Below are positions 19,163 through 28,662 of a stretch of DNA of 48,911 bases, one piece after another. The DNA lies in NCBI GenBank assembly GCA_023512015.1, contig JAIMAI010000015.1, positions 1 through 48,911 on the forward strand, read 5' to 3'. How positions within the stretch are numbered: position 1 is the first letter of the stretch; each line of letters starts with the position of its first letter. The DNA comes from Acidothermus sp. Lineage in GTDB: Bacteria; Actinomycetota; Actinomycetes; Acidothermales; Acidothermaceae. The notes below the pieces were generated by a model, which saw only the letters and a program-made list of their open reading frames with translations, was not told where the DNA came from and searched no databases. The position numbers and the translations under genes are program-made.

Positions 19163-19174
19163 TAAGGTCGCATC
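19163..19174 (+). promoter_or_regulatory. Leaderless -10 element of rph
   Basis: TAAGGT (19163-19168) with six bases to the ATG of rph at 19175; no ribosome-binding site is present between them. Confidence 0.5.
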
Positions 19175-19894
19175 ATGCCGCGTATCGATGGCCGCCTGCC
19201 CAACGAGCTTCGTCCGGTGCGTTTCACCCGTCATTGGCTGCGCCATGCGGAGGGATCGGTCCTCGTCGAATTCGGTGAGACCCGCGTGCTCTGTGCGGCA
19301 AGCGTCCTGGAGGGTGTTCCGAAATGGCGGAAGGGCACCGGCTTGGGATGGGTGACCGGAGAGTACGCCATGTTGCCGCGCGCCACGACCACACGCAGCG
19401 ATCGTGAGTCGGTGCGGGGACGGCTCGGCGGCCGCACCCAGGAAATTTCCCGTCTCGTCGGCCGTTCGCTCCGTGCCTGCGTCGAACTCGCCCGGCTCGG
19501 AGAGAACACGATTCATCTCGATTGCGACGTCCTCCAAGCCGACGGCGGCACGCGCACCGCGGCGATCACAGGGGCGTACGTGGCGCTGGCCGATGCCTGC
19601 CGGTGGATGCTCGAACGGGGATGGGTTGCCGTCGATCCGCTCATTCGCAGTGTGAGTGCGGTCAGCGTCGGGATCGTGGACGGCGAGCCGGTACTCGACT
19701 TGTGTTACGAGGAGGACGTCCGTGCCGCCACGGATATGAACGTCGTGATGACCGGTGACGGTGAATTCGTGGAAATCCAGGGGACCGCCGAGGGCGAGCC
19801 GCTCCGGCGTGCCGAGGTGGACCTGCTCCTGGAACTTGCCGCGCAGGGGTGCGCGCACCTTCGCGACCTCCAGCAAACCGCCCTGACTTCGTGA
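19175..19894 (+). CDS. rph: Ribonuclease PH
   Basis: RNase PH trims the 3' ends of tRNA precursors by phosphorolysis. The 239-residue protein begins [20 protein letters not shown] and contains [21 protein letters not shown] near residues 58-78, then [18 protein letters not shown] and the phosphate-site region [20 protein letters not shown] (about 110-129). Length and motifs are canonical. The ATG at 19175 lies six bases after TAAGGT. It is followed closely by rdgB, as in mycobacteria. Confidence 0.96.
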   Translation: MPRIDGRLPNELRPVRFTRHWLRHAEGSVLVEFGETRVLCAASVLEGVPKWRKGTGLGWVTGEYAMLPRATTTRSDRESVRGRLGGRTQEISRLVGRSLRACVELARLGENTIHLDCDVLQADGGTRTAAITGAYVALADACRWMLERGWVAVDPLIRSVSAVSVGIVDGEPVLDLCYEEDVRAATDMNVVMTGDGEFVEIQGTAEGEPLRRAEVDLLLELAAQGCAHLRDLQQTALTS

Positions 19895-19905
19895 CGGGAT
19901 CGCCG

Positions 19906-20532
19906 ATGAGGATCGTCCTCGCCACCCGCAATCCGCACAAGCTCGCCGAACTCCACCGCATCCTCGTCGCTTGCGGTTTGGGGGACGTCGATCTGCTTTC
20001 CGTCGACAGTTATCCGGGTCTCCCCGAGGTGCGCGAGACCGGGGACAGTTTCGAAGCGAACGCGCGGCTCAAAGCCCGAGCCGTACGCGATTTCACCGGA
20101 GAAATCGCCATTGCCGATGATTCCGGACTGGCCGTCGACGCGTTGAACGGTATGCCGGGAATTTTCTCCGCCCGCTGGTCCGGCGACCTCGCCCCTCCCG
20201 AGCAACGCGACTGGACGAATCTCAGGCTGGTGCTCGCCCAACTCGCCGACGTCCCCGAGGAGCGCCGAGGCGCGCGTTTCGTCTGCGCCGCGGTGGCCGC
20301 CTTCCCGGACGGCAGGGAATTCGTCGCGCACGGTGAGGTCCGCGGACGGATCACTCGGCAACCACGGGGAAGCAACGGCTTCGGTTATGACCCGATTTTC
20401 GAATTGCCCGAGGGCCGAACGACGGCCGAGCTCGATCCTGCAGAGAAAGACGCGATCAGTCATAGGGGTAAGGCATTGCGCATCTTGGTCGAACGCATCG
20501 CGGAGGCACTGCGGCCCACCGAGCCGGCCTGA
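19906..20532 (+). CDS. rdgB: XTP/dITP diphosphatase (RdgB/HAM1)
   Basis: The enzyme hydrolyses non-canonical purine triphosphates (XTP, ITP, dITP) so that they are not built into nucleic acids. The 208-residue product starts RIVLATRNPHKLAELHRIL, with SFEANARLKARAV near residues 48-60, ADDSGLAVDAL near 72-82 and GSNGFGYDPIFELPEG near 155-170, all hallmarks of the family. ATG 19906 is chosen; a GTG at 19891 that overlaps the rph stop would add five residues. Confidence 0.95.
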   Translation: MRIVLATRNPHKLAELHRILVACGLGDVDLLSVDSYPGLPEVRETGDSFEANARLKARAVRDFTGEIAIADDSGLAVDALNGMPGIFSARWSGDLAPPEQRDWTNLRLVLAQLADVPEERRGARFVCAAVAAFPDGREFVAHGEVRGRITRQPRGSNGFGYDPIFELPEGRTTAELDPAEKDAISHRGKALRILVERIAEALRPTEPA

Positions 20533-20600
20533 TCCTCGCCTCCGGCGAAGTCGGGGTGTGCCGACGTTTCGTGACGCTCCGGCTGCGGTAGGGGACAGAC

Positions 20601-23600
20601 ATGCCGCGTGCTCCCCGCCTCTTTGCCTCGTCGCGTGTCTCCAACCGACCTCCTCGTTACGTCGTCCATCCCGCGGCAGCGGCGGTGGACCGGCGCGCGC
20701 TCGAACGGACGCTTCGTGCGAGGGTCCGCGGAGAGGTGCGATTCGACGCCGGAGCCAGGGCTGCGTGGTCGACGGACGCGTCAAATTTCCGGATGCCACC
20801 GATCGGAGTGGTCCAACCGCGGGATGTCGACGACGTCATCGCGGCGGTCGCCGCATGCCGTGACCATCGAGCGCCGATCACCAACCGCGGCGGTGGGACC
20901 AGTCTTTCGGGGGAGACGACCAACGTAGCGGTAGTGCTCGACACCTCCCGCTACGTCACCCGACTCGAAGAGCTCGATCCCGACCGCCGGTACGCCTGGG
21001 TCGAACCCGGCATCATCAACGACCAGCTGCGTGAAGCTGCGCAGCGCCATCACCTCACTTTCGGCCCCGATCCCTCGACACACGACCGCTGCACGATCGG
21101 TGGCAACCTCGGGAACAATTCCTGCGGAACCCACTCGGTGATGGCCGGCCGAACCGCGGACAACACCCTCGCATTGGACGTGCTTTGCTACGACGGCACA
21201 CGGATGACCGTGAAGTCCTCTTATACCGACGAGGAGATCCGAAACATCATCGAGACCGGTGGCCGACAAGGCGAGATCTTCCGACGTTTGCTGGAGCTCC
21301 GCGGCCGCTATGCGGAACTGATCCGAAGGCGCTATCCGACCATTCCGCGCCGAGTATCCGGGTATAACCTCGACGACCTTCTTCCGGAGAAGGGCTTCAA
21401 CGTCGCCTCGGCGCTGGTCGGAACCGAGGGTACGTGCGTGACGATTCTCCGTGCAAAACTTCGCCTGGTGCCGTGGCCGCGCCACCGCAGCCTGCTCGTG
21501 CTGGGTTATCCGGACATCGCCGAAGCAGCCGACCACGCGGTCGAGATCAGACGCCACGGACCCATGGCGCTCGAAGCCATCGACGACGCCCTGATCCGAT
21601 ACATGCGGATCCTCGGCAAGAATGCCCACGAATTGGCTCTGCTGCCCGAGGGAAGCAACTTTCTCCTCGTCGAATTCGGAGGTGAGACGAAGGAGGAGGC
21701 GGATGAGAAAGCCCGCGCCTGCATGAAGGAGCTCGAAGGAGACCTCGATACGCCGGCGATGAGCCTTTTCGACGACGAGAGGCAAGAGCGGACCCTCTGG
21801 GAAGTCCGCGAAGGCGGACTCGGTGCGGAGGCCCAAGTACCGAATCGTCCCCTCGCCTGGCCGGGCTGGGAGGACTCCGCGGTCGATCCTGCGAAACTCG
21901 GCCCCTACCTGCGGGAACTGCGCCGACTGTACGCGGAGCACGGTTACGATGCCGCGATGTACGGGCATTTCGGAGACGGCTGCGTTCACGCCACGATTCC
22001 GTTCGATCTCCGGACGGCAGCCGGAGTCGCCGATTACCGACGTTTCATCGAGGAGGCCTCGGATCTCGTCGTGAGTTTCGGGGGATCGTTGTCCGGCGAG
22101 CATGGCGACGGTCAGCAACGTGCCGAACTGTTGGAAAAGATGTATGGTCCCGAACTCGTCGGGGCGATGCGGGAATTCAAGGCCATCTGGGATCCCGACG
22201 GACTCATGAATCCGGGGAAAGTCGTCGATCCGGTGCGACTCTTCCGCCTGGACGAAAATCTGCGTTTGGGCACGAGCTATAAGCCGTGGATTCCGCGGAC
22301 CCGTTTCGCCTTTCCGCGGGATGACGGCTCGTTCGAGCGTGCCGCCCTCCGTTGCGTCGGCACCGGCAAGTGCCGTGTTTTCGGCGGGCAGGTGATGTGT
22401 CCCTCGTACCAGACCGTACGGCGGGAGGAACATTCGACTCGCGGTCGCGCCCGTCTCCTCTTCGAGATGCTCCAGGGAGACGTGGTCACGGACGGTTGGC
22501 GATCCAAGGAGGTCTTCGAGGCTCTCGACCTCTGTTTGTCGTGCAAGGGGTGCAAGAGTGACTGTCCGGTGGGCGTCGACATGGCGACCTACAAAGCAGA
22601 ATTTCTCTCACATTACTACGAGCGAAGGCTTCGTCCTCGCCATGCGTACGCGATGGGCCTCATCATGTACGCCGCGCGGTTCGGCTCGCACCTGCCACGG
22701 GTCGCCAACTGGATGCTGCACGGGCGTGCAATAGGCCGCCTGGTCAAATGGATCGGCGGGATCCATCCGCAGCGTATTCCGCCCAGGTTCGCGAATCCTT
22801 CATTCCGTGCTTGGTTCCACCAGCGGCAGTCGCGACGTGATCGGCTGAGCGAGGCGCTGCGGCCCCGTGTCGTGCTCTTCCCCGATACTTTCACGAACTA
22901 CTTCCACACCGACGTGGCGCAGGCCGTCCACGAGGTGTTGGAAGCGGCCGGTTTCACAGTCGTGATTCCCCGGCGAATCGTCTGTTGCGGCCGTCCGCTT
23001 TTCGACTACGGGATGCTCGACTTGGCTCGTCGGCTCTTCCGGCAACTTCTCGACGTCCTCGATGAGGAAATCACCGCTGGGGTGCCGGTCGTGGTTCCGG
23101 AGCCTTCGTGCTGTGCCGCGCTGCGCGATGAGCTGCTGGAGATGCTGCCGCACGACCCGCAGGCCCGTCGGCTGGCGGCGCAGACGTACACCCTTGAGGA
23201 ATTCCTGTGCAAATACGCCCCGGATTTCCGCTATCCCCGGGTGGAGGGGCGCATCGTCGTCCAGCAACATTGTCACCACCGGGCGGTGATGGGCACCGAC
23301 GCCCAGCGCGCCGTTCTCCAGGCCACCGGAGCGATGGTCGAGTTCCCCGAGACGGGATGCTGTGGGCTTGCCGGATCGTGGGGTTTCGAGAAGGCCAAAC
23401 ACGATTTGTCTCTGGCCTGCGGGGAGCGTGTGTTGTTCCCCCTGCTTCGGGATACCGATGAGCAGACCGTGGTGGTGGCCGACGGTTTCTCCTGCCGAAC
23501 CCAAATCTTCCAGGGACTGCGCAGACCGGCGCTGCACACCGCACAAGTACTGAGGGATGCTCTTCGTTCGAGGAATGCGGTCGGACTTCAGGGCGAGGAG

Positions 23601-23609
23601 CGCTCATGA
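20601..23609 (+). CDS. FAD-linked oxidase / Fe-S oxidoreductase fusion (GlcD-GlpC type)
   Basis: This 1002-residue protein fuses an FAD-binding hydroxyacid dehydrogenase of the GlcD/D-lactate dehydrogenase group with a ferredoxin and CCG-domain part. PITNRGGGTSLSGETTNVAV (about residues 92-111) and CTIGGNLGNNSCGTHSVMAG (about 167-186) bind FAD. Near residue 590 come CVGTGKCRV and MCPSY, then CLSCKGCKSDCPVG (near 645), followed by two CCG motifs (CCGRPLFDYG near 795 and CCGLAGSWGFEK near 918). It likely oxidises a 2-hydroxy acid and passes electrons to the quinone pool. The substrate is not evident. ATG 20601 lies after GGGGA; the stop overlaps the next gene (ATGA). Confidence 0.93.
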   Translation: MPRAPRLFASSRVSNRPPRYVVHPAAAAVDRRALERTLRARVRGEVRFDAGARAAWSTDASNFRMPPIGVVQPRDVDDVIAAVAACRDHRAPITNRGGGTSLSGETTNVAVVLDTSRYVTRLEELDPDRRYAWVEPGIINDQLREAAQRHHLTFGPDPSTHDRCTIGGNLGNNSCGTHSVMAGRTADNTLALDVLCYDGTRMTVKSSYTDEEIRNIIETGGRQGEIFRRLLELRGRYAELIRRRYPTIPRRVSGYNLDDLLPEKGFNVASALVGTEGTCVTILRAKLRLVPWPRHRSLLVLGYPDIAEAADHAVEIRRHGPMALEAIDDALIRYMRILGKNAHELALLPEGSNFLLVEFGGETKEEADEKARACMKELEGDLDTPAMSLFDDERQERTLWEVREGGLGAEAQVPNRPLAWPGWEDSAVDPAKLGPYLRELRRLYAEHGYDAAMYGHFGDGCVHATIPFDLRTAAGVADYRRFIEEASDLVVSFGGSLSGEHGDGQQRAELLEKMYGPELVGAMREFKAIWDPDGLMNPGKVVDPVRLFRLDENLRLGTSYKPWIPRTRFAFPRDDGSFERAALRCVGTGKCRVFGGQVMCPSYQTVRREEHSTRGRARLLFEMLQGDVVTDGWRSKEVFEALDLCLSCKGCKSDCPVGVDMATYKAEFLSHYYERRLRPRHAYAMGLIMYAARFGSHLPRVANWMLHGRAIGRLVKWIGGIHPQRIPPRFANPSFRAWFHQRQSRRDRLSEALRPRVVLFPDTFTNYFHTDVAQAVHEVLEAAGFTVVIPRRIVCCGRPLFDYGMLDLARRLFRQLLDVLDEEITAGVPVVVPEPSCCAALRDELLEMLPHDPQARRLAAQTYTLEEFLCKYAPDFRYPRVEGRIVVQQHCHHRAVMGTDAQRAVLQATGAMVEFPETGCCGLAGSWGFEKAKHDLSLACGERVLFPLLRDTDEQTVVVADGFSCRTQIFQGLRRPALHTAQVLRDALRSRNAVGLQGEERS

Positions 23610-24715
23610 CGGCCGTTCCTGAGAGCCCGTACGTCGAATCCGTCGATGTCGCCGCCTATCGAATTCCCACGGAGACACCCGAGAGCGATGGAACCCTCGA
23701 ATGGAGCGCCACTACTCTGCTGCTCGTTCGGGTTACCGCTGGAGCGTCCGTCGGCACGGGCTACACCTACGCCGATGCTTCCTGCGTCCCTCTCATTCGA
23801 GATCGGCTGGCTCCTCTCGTGCTGGGGAAATCTGCATGGTCTCCGTCGGTCGTCACGTGGGCGTTGGTCGACGAGTGCCGCAACCTCGGAGTGAGCGGGC
23901 TCGTAGCGGCAGCTATCAGCGCCGTCGACGTAGCGTTGTACGACTTGGCTGCGCGCCTGGCAGGTGTTCCACTAGCGCGCCTGCTGGGCCAGGTTCGCCA
24001 CGATATCCCGATCTACGGAAGCGGAGGTTTCACTTCCTACTCGGACCAGACCCTTGCCGCCCAGCTCGCCGGATGGGCCGATGCGGGAATTCCGCGGGTC
24101 AAGATGAAGATCGGTCGCGATCCCAGTGGGGACCCCCATCGCCTGCGCATTGCGCGCCGGACGATCGGGGAGAGCGTCGAGCTGTTCGTCGACGCCAACG
24201 GGGCCTACGATCCTCGGAGCGCGGTCGACTGGGTTCGGTTGTGTCGGGAGGAGTTCGACGTCCGGTGGTTCGAGGAGCCGGTGTCGTCCGACGACGTGAA
24301 GGGTCTGGCGTTCGTTCGTGCGAGGGCACCGGGCGGTATTGCCATTGCCGCCGGCGAGTACGGCTGGACGCCCTGGTATTACCGGGCTTTCCTCGCCGCC
24401 GAAGCTGTCGACTGTGTCCAGGTGGACGTCACCCGGTGTCTGGGTATCACGGGCTTTCTCGCTGTGGCCGGGGCATGTGAGGTCTGGCAGGTCGATCTGT
24501 CGGCACACTGCGCCCCGCAGATCTCGGCACACGCCGCTGCCGCGGTGCGACGGCTACGGCCGATCGAGTACTTCCACGACCACGTGCGGATCGAGTCGAT
24601 GGCCTTCGACGGCGTGCTCGAGCCGATCGACGGCGTGCTCCGCCCGGCTCTCGATGCTCCCGGTCACGGGTTGGTCTTCAAGGAATCGGACGTCGAAGGG
24701 TTCCGAGTGGCCTGA
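23606..24715 (+). CDS. Enolase-superfamily enzyme, mandelate racemase subgroup
   Basis: A 369-residue enzyme that probably abstracts a proton next to a carboxylate, as dehydratases or racemases of acid sugars do. The Lys-x-Lys motif is in VKMKIG (near residue 170), metal ligands are VDAN (Asp near 196), FEEP (Glu near 222) and AGEY (Glu near 249), and the Asp-His dyad appears in VDVTRCLG (near 272) and SAHCAP (near 299). All catalytic positions are present. Specificity is unknown; its four-base overlap with the FAD/Fe-S gene suggests that the two act on related hydroxy or sugar acids. Confidence 0.9.
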   Translation: MTAVPESPYVESVDVAAYRIPTETPESDGTLEWSATTLLLVRVTAGASVGTGYTYADASCVPLIRDRLAPLVLGKSAWSPSVVTWALVDECRNLGVSGLVAAAISAVDVALYDLAARLAGVPLARLLGQVRHDIPIYGSGGFTSYSDQTLAAQLAGWADAGIPRVKMKIGRDPSGDPHRLRIARRTIGESVELFVDANGAYDPRSAVDWVRLCREEFDVRWFEEPVSSDDVKGLAFVRARAPGGIAIAAGEYGWTPWYYRAFLAAEAVDCVQVDVTRCLGITGFLAVAGACEVWQVDLSAHCAPQISAHAAAAVRRLRPIEYFHDHVRIESMAFDGVLEPIDGVLRPALDAPGHGLVFKESDVEGFRVA

Positions 24716-24787
24716 GTGGGGCATGCCGACACCGTGGCCCTCGACCGAGAGGGAGAACGACCGTCACCACGGGAGACAGGAGTAGCG

Positions 24788-26617
24788 ATGCAGGTCGCCG
24801 AGTGGATGCTGAACCGGCTCCGCGAATGGGGAATTCACCGCATCTACGGTTATCCGGGAGACGGTATCAACACTTTCCTGGGCGCACTGGCCCGCGTCCC
24901 GGGAAAGGATCCGCAGTTCATCCAAGTTCGCCACGAGGAGATGGCGGCGTTCATGGCCTGTGCGCACGCCAAATTCACCGATCAGATCGGCTGCTGCATG
25001 GCCACCAGCGGCCCGGGGGCCATTCACTTACTCAACGGTTTGTACGACGCGCGCCTCGATCACCAGCCCGTCCTCGCTGTGGTCGGTCAGCAGAAACGTC
25101 GTTCCGTCGGCGCGCACTACCAGCAGGAGATCGATCTGCAGACACTCTTCAAGGACGTCGCCGGCTTCGTCTCGACGGTGATGGACGAGCATTCAGCTCG
25201 CCACGTCCTCGATCGAGCCATCAAATCTGCGTATGAAGAGCGTCGCCCCGCGGTGGTCATCGTGCCTGAGGATGTCGGCGAACTCGCCTACGTCGAACCA
25301 CCCCGCGAGCACGGATCCGTGTACAGCTCGGTCGGGTGGAATCGGCCGCACGCGGTCCCGGACGAGTCGCTGCTCCACGAAGCCGCAAGGGTGCTCAACA
25401 GCGGAGAGCGGGTCGCGATCCTGGTGGGGGCTGGAGCGCGAGAAGCGACCGATGAAGTAGTGGCCGTCGCGGACATCCTCGGCGCCGGCATCGCCAAGGC
25501 GTTGCTCGGAAAGGACGCCGTCCCCGACACCGTCCCGTTCGTCACCGGTTGCCTCGGTCTGCTGGGGACGCTGCCCAGCACCGCGATGATGGCCGAATGC
25601 GACACCCTCCTGACGGTCGGGACGTCCTTTCCGTACGCGGAGTGGCTGCCCGAGCCCGGTCAAGCGCGCTGCGTCGAGATCAATATCGACGGATCGCTGA
25701 TCGGCGTCCGCTATCCCAACGACGTGTCATTGGTAGGGGACGCCCGCGACACCCTGCGGGCCCTGTTGCCCTTGCTCGAACGCAAGTCGAGCCGCACCTG
25801 GCAGGAGTCCCTTATCCGCCAGCGTGAGGTGTGGGAAAAGATTCTCGATAGGCGTGCCCATCAAGCGGGCGACCCGATCAATCCCGAACTGGTCTTCTGG
25901 GAGCTCAATCGTCAGCTACCGGACGGCGTCATCATCACCTCGGATAGCGGATCGGCCACGAACTGGTACGCCCGCCATTGCATGCTGCGCCCCGGGATGC
26001 GCGGCTCACTCTCCGGGACGCTGGCGACGATGGTTCCCGGTATCCCGTATGCGATCGGTGCCAAATTCGCTTTTCCGGACCGTCCGGTCATCGGGTTGAC
26101 CGGCGACGGCGCGTTCACCATGCTCGGCATGAACGAACTCATCACGGTGACACGTTACCGAGAGCAGTTGCTGGCAAAGGATCCGCGGCTGGTGTTCGTC
26201 GTCCTGTCGAACATGGACCTCAACCAGGTCTCGATGGAACAGCGAGCTTTGACCGGCGATCCGAAGAATCCGGACACTCAGACGCTACCGTACTTCCCGG
26301 CGGCGGAGTACGCTCGACTGCTGGGCTTCGAGGGCATGAAAGTCGAGAAACCGGACGACGTCGCAGACGCGTGGCGCCGGGCATTTACCGCCGACGGTCC
26401 GGTGTTGGTGGAATTCGTCACCGACCCGCAGATCGTCGCCCTCCCGCCGCACATCAGTGTCGAGATGGCCCGCAAGGTGGCTACCGCCTTGCTGCACGGT
26501 GACGAAGACGCGCTCGGTCTCGCCCTCAAGGGAATTCGGGGTAAAGCAACGGAGCTCGGAGAGGAATTCCTCGGATGGCTTCGCCAGATCCGCCGGGAGA
26601 ATGATACCGGCCGTTGA
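24788..26617 (+). CDS. ThDP-dependent enzyme, pyruvate oxidase/acetolactate synthase-like
   Basis: The 609-residue protein has the three-domain layout of the pyruvate oxidase and acetolactate synthase group. The activating Glu is in RHEEMAAFMACAHAK near residue 47, and the Gly-rich segment CMATSGPGAIHLLNGLYDA follows near 70-88. The ThDP/Mg motif GLTGDGAFTMLGMNELITV starts near 437 and ends in SNMDLNQVS near 475-483. It resembles PoxB-type pyruvate:quinone oxidoreductases, which form acetate and CO2; acetolactate synthase activity is less likely because no regulatory subunit gene is near. ATG 24788 follows AGGAG. It lies 72 bases after the enolase-type gene, probably in the same unit. Confidence 0.87.
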   Translation: MQVAEWMLNRLREWGIHRIYGYPGDGINTFLGALARVPGKDPQFIQVRHEEMAAFMACAHAKFTDQIGCCMATSGPGAIHLLNGLYDARLDHQPVLAVVGQQKRRSVGAHYQQEIDLQTLFKDVAGFVSTVMDEHSARHVLDRAIKSAYEERRPAVVIVPEDVGELAYVEPPREHGSVYSSVGWNRPHAVPDESLLHEAARVLNSGERVAILVGAGAREATDEVVAVADILGAGIAKALLGKDAVPDTVPFVTGCLGLLGTLPSTAMMAECDTLLTVGTSFPYAEWLPEPGQARCVEINIDGSLIGVRYPNDVSLVGDARDTLRALLPLLERKSSRTWQESLIRQREVWEKILDRRAHQAGDPINPELVFWELNRQLPDGVIITSDSGSATNWYARHCMLRPGMRGSLSGTLATMVPGIPYAIGAKFAFPDRPVIGLTGDGAFTMLGMNELITVTRYREQLLAKDPRLVFVVLSNMDLNQVSMEQRALTGDPKNPDTQTLPYFPAAEYARLLGFEGMKVEKPDDVADAWRRAFTADGPVLVEFVTDPQIVALPPHISVEMARKVATALLHGDEDALGLALKGIRGKATELGEEFLGWLRQIRRENDTGR

Positions 26618-26676
26618 CCGGTGCACCTTGGTGGTCGCAGTGCTCTAGCCTCTTCGAGTGTTCCGTCGACCCGGTC

Positions 26677-26712
26677 TTGCGGCGCGTAGGGCGAGTGGCC
26701 ATACTCTGAGAC
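26677..26712 (+). promoter_or_regulatory. Promoter of HNH lipoprotein gene, leaderless
   Basis: TTGCGG (26677-26682) and TACTCT (26702-26707) lie 19 bases apart. The GTG start codon is at 26713, five bases after the -10 element, with no ribosome-binding site. Confidence 0.55.
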
Positions 26713-27756
26713 GTGATTTCGCGGCGTTCTTTCTCGTTGCGAGATGAGGTTCGTCAAACGGCAGGCTACCGCCACCGGATCCGCATTACGGCGGCATGGG
26801 CGATCGTCTTGGTGACGGTGCTCGCGGTGAGCGGCTGCCAGAGTAGCCCGGTCTCCGCGTCGTATCACGCGCCATCCGCCGGTGCGGCCACGTTTTCCGC
26901 CGCCACTCCGGTTGCGCCGGCTGCGTCGGCTGCGGCTTCCGAGACTGCAGGTGCCCGCACGGGGCCGAGCGGCGCGGCCACGCCTACCGCCGATCTGTTT
27001 GCGCGTTTCGGCTGGGCGGCGCCGGATCCGCGGCTGACTCCGGGTGAGACGTTCCCGGGAGTGACCGCGGCGGATGTCTGTACTCCGGGGTGGGCCACCG
27101 CCCACCGCAACGTGAGCGAATCGACGCGGCTCGCCGTCTTCGCCGCGTACGGAATCGATTATTCGTTGCACGCCAACTACGAGCTGGACCATTTGATCCC
27201 GCTGGAACTGGGGGGCGACAATTCGCCTCGAAATTTGTGGCCGGAGCCCTTGGTCCAGGACGACCCCCATTCCGGCAAGCCGGACAAAGACCAATTGGAG
27301 AACCACCTCCACGACCTCGTCTGTCACGGTCAGTTGAGCCTGCCGGTGGCCCAGCACGCAATCGCCACGAACTGGCTGGCGGCTTGGTATACCTACGAAC
27401 CCATCCCAATCACGGGGGAACCGATCCCCCATGGGTCGGTCACCGTTACCCAAAGTTCTTCGTCACCACCGGCCATCTCCAACGGCTGCACGGCGAGGGT
27501 CTCGAACCCGCGACCGCCCCGTTACAGCACCGTCGACATCTTCGTGCAGACATCACCGAGTGCCCAAGTGACCGCAACTGCACACTACAAGACCAAGGAC
27601 ACCGTGCACACGACTACGGCCGATGCGTCGGGTCGCGCCTCCGTGTCGTTTTCCATCGCCGGAGCGACCGTCGGCTACACGGTCATCGTCGACGTCACCG
27701 CCGCGACATCGGCCACGTCGGCCCATTGCACGACGTCTTTCACACCGACGGACTGA
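26713..27756 (+). CDS. Secreted HNH-family lipoprotein
   Basis: The 347-residue product has a basic N-terminus, a hydrophobic segment and a lipobox (LAVSGC, Cys near residue 42), then a low-complexity Ala/Pro/Thr stretch. The central domain has ELDHLIPLELGGDNSPRNLW near residues 157-176, the Asp-His and Asn-Leu-Trp-Pro of an HNH/ColE7-like nuclease site, followed by KDQLENHLHDLVC. The C-terminal 90 residues look like a beta-sandwich with two Cys. It is probably a surface-attached endonuclease, perhaps for DNA degradation or uptake; activity is unproven. The GTG at 26713 is supported by a -10 element. Confidence 0.8.
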   Translation: MISRRSFSLRDEVRQTAGYRHRIRITAAWAIVLVTVLAVSGCQSSPVSASYHAPSAGAATFSAATPVAPAASAAASETAGARTGPSGAATPTADLFARFGWAAPDPRLTPGETFPGVTAADVCTPGWATAHRNVSESTRLAVFAAYGIDYSLHANYELDHLIPLELGGDNSPRNLWPEPLVQDDPHSGKPDKDQLENHLHDLVCHGQLSLPVAQHAIATNWLAAWYTYEPIPITGEPIPHGSVTVTQSSSSPPAISNGCTARVSNPRPPRYSTVDIFVQTSPSAQVTATAHYKTKDTVHTTTADASGRASVSFSIAGATVGYTVIVDVTAATSATSAHCTTSFTPTD

Positions 27757-27780
27757 GAGGGACGTTCCGCCGGATGCGTT

Positions 27781-28512
27781 TCAGTTTCGGGGCTTGTGCG
27801 GCGGGCGCAGTCCGAGGTGGACGACGGCATGCGCCACCTCCCGCAAGCGAGCGCCGTGTGCTCGTGATTGGTCGCGCAACAGGACGAACGCCTGATCAAC
27901 CGTACAGTGATATTCGGCGGCGAGAATGCCTTTTGCCTGCTCGATGATGATTCGACTCTCCAGGGCGTACCGCAGCTGTTCCGCCGTCCGCTGCAATTTC
28001 TCGAGGTCGCTCGCGTTGGCGACGTAGCTCGCCGCCATGTCCGCCAGCAATCGCGCAGTCTCTATTTCTGTCGGTGTCCAATCTCGTCGCTCCGCAGCGT
28101 AGACGTTCATGGCACCGATCGGCTCTCCTCGAACTGCCAGCGGAATTCCGAGCACGGCGTGAATTCCCGCGTTGAGCGCATAGCTCGACCAATGCGGCCA
28201 ACGGTTACGTTCGTCATCGAGATCTGCTACGACCACCGCACCGCCGTGGCGGAAAGCATCCACGCACGGCCCTTCCTGGAGGGCCTCTTCGGTGGCTTCA
28301 ATGCGCGTCGTCAGGGAATTGATGCCGGTCACCGGCCTCAGTTTGTTCTCTTCGTCCCGCAGCGAGACCCCGGCCCCGGCCACCCGCAGCAGCGTCACAA
28401 CATCTTCGACCAATTGGTAGAGCACGTCACTGATCTCGTAGCGGCCGGCGAGGGTACGTGCGAATTCTCCGACGACTCGGATGAGCGAGTCCCGATCGAT
28501 GGTGTCGGTCAT
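27781..28512 (-). CDS. GAF-ANTAR domain transcription antitermination regulator
   Basis: The 243-residue cytoplasmic protein has an N-terminal GAF sensor domain (about residues 15-160, with EEALQEGPCVDAFRHGGAVV and AVLGIPLAVRGEPIGAMNVY) and a C-terminal ANTAR RNA-binding domain (about 175-235; LRYALESRIIIEQAKGILAA and the helix after it). ANTAR proteins bind paired stem-loops in leader RNA to prevent termination. No such paired hexaloop target was recognised in this window. ATG 28512 follows GAGAAGG; the frame to 28581 is longer without support. It ends 24 bases from the convergent HNH gene. Confidence 0.92.
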   Translation of the reverse strand: MTDTIDRDSLIRVVGEFARTLAGRYEISDVLYQLVEDVVTLLRVAGAGVSLRDEENKLRPVTGINSLTTRIEATEEALQEGPCVDAFRHGGAVVVADLDDERNRWPHWSSYALNAGIHAVLGIPLAVRGEPIGAMNVYAAERRDWTPTEIETARLLADMAASYVANASDLEKLQRTAEQLRYALESRIIIEQAKGILAAEYHCTVDQAFVLLRDQSRAHGARLREVAHAVVHLGLRPPHKPRN

Positions 28513-28662
28513 GGCCTTCTCGGTCTTGCTGGGATCGGACCTTGCGGATAGACTACCGGCATCGGTGCGCTCCCGGACCATGCGAGCCGCCGCAGACCGT
28601 CATCCCGGACCTTGGCGGTCGGTCCGTTTGCTTCATCGCAAGCAGTCTCACGGGAGCCGGTA

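Noticed and set aside
20781..22433. Minus-strand frame of 550 codons opposite the FAD/Fe-S gene
   Set aside because: The plus frame has clear FAD and Fe-S motifs throughout; the minus translation has no family features.
27757..28662. ANTAR target RNA (paired hexaloops) near the ANTAR regulator
   Set aside because: No pair of stems with the expected hexaloop bases was recognised; targets probably lie elsewhere.
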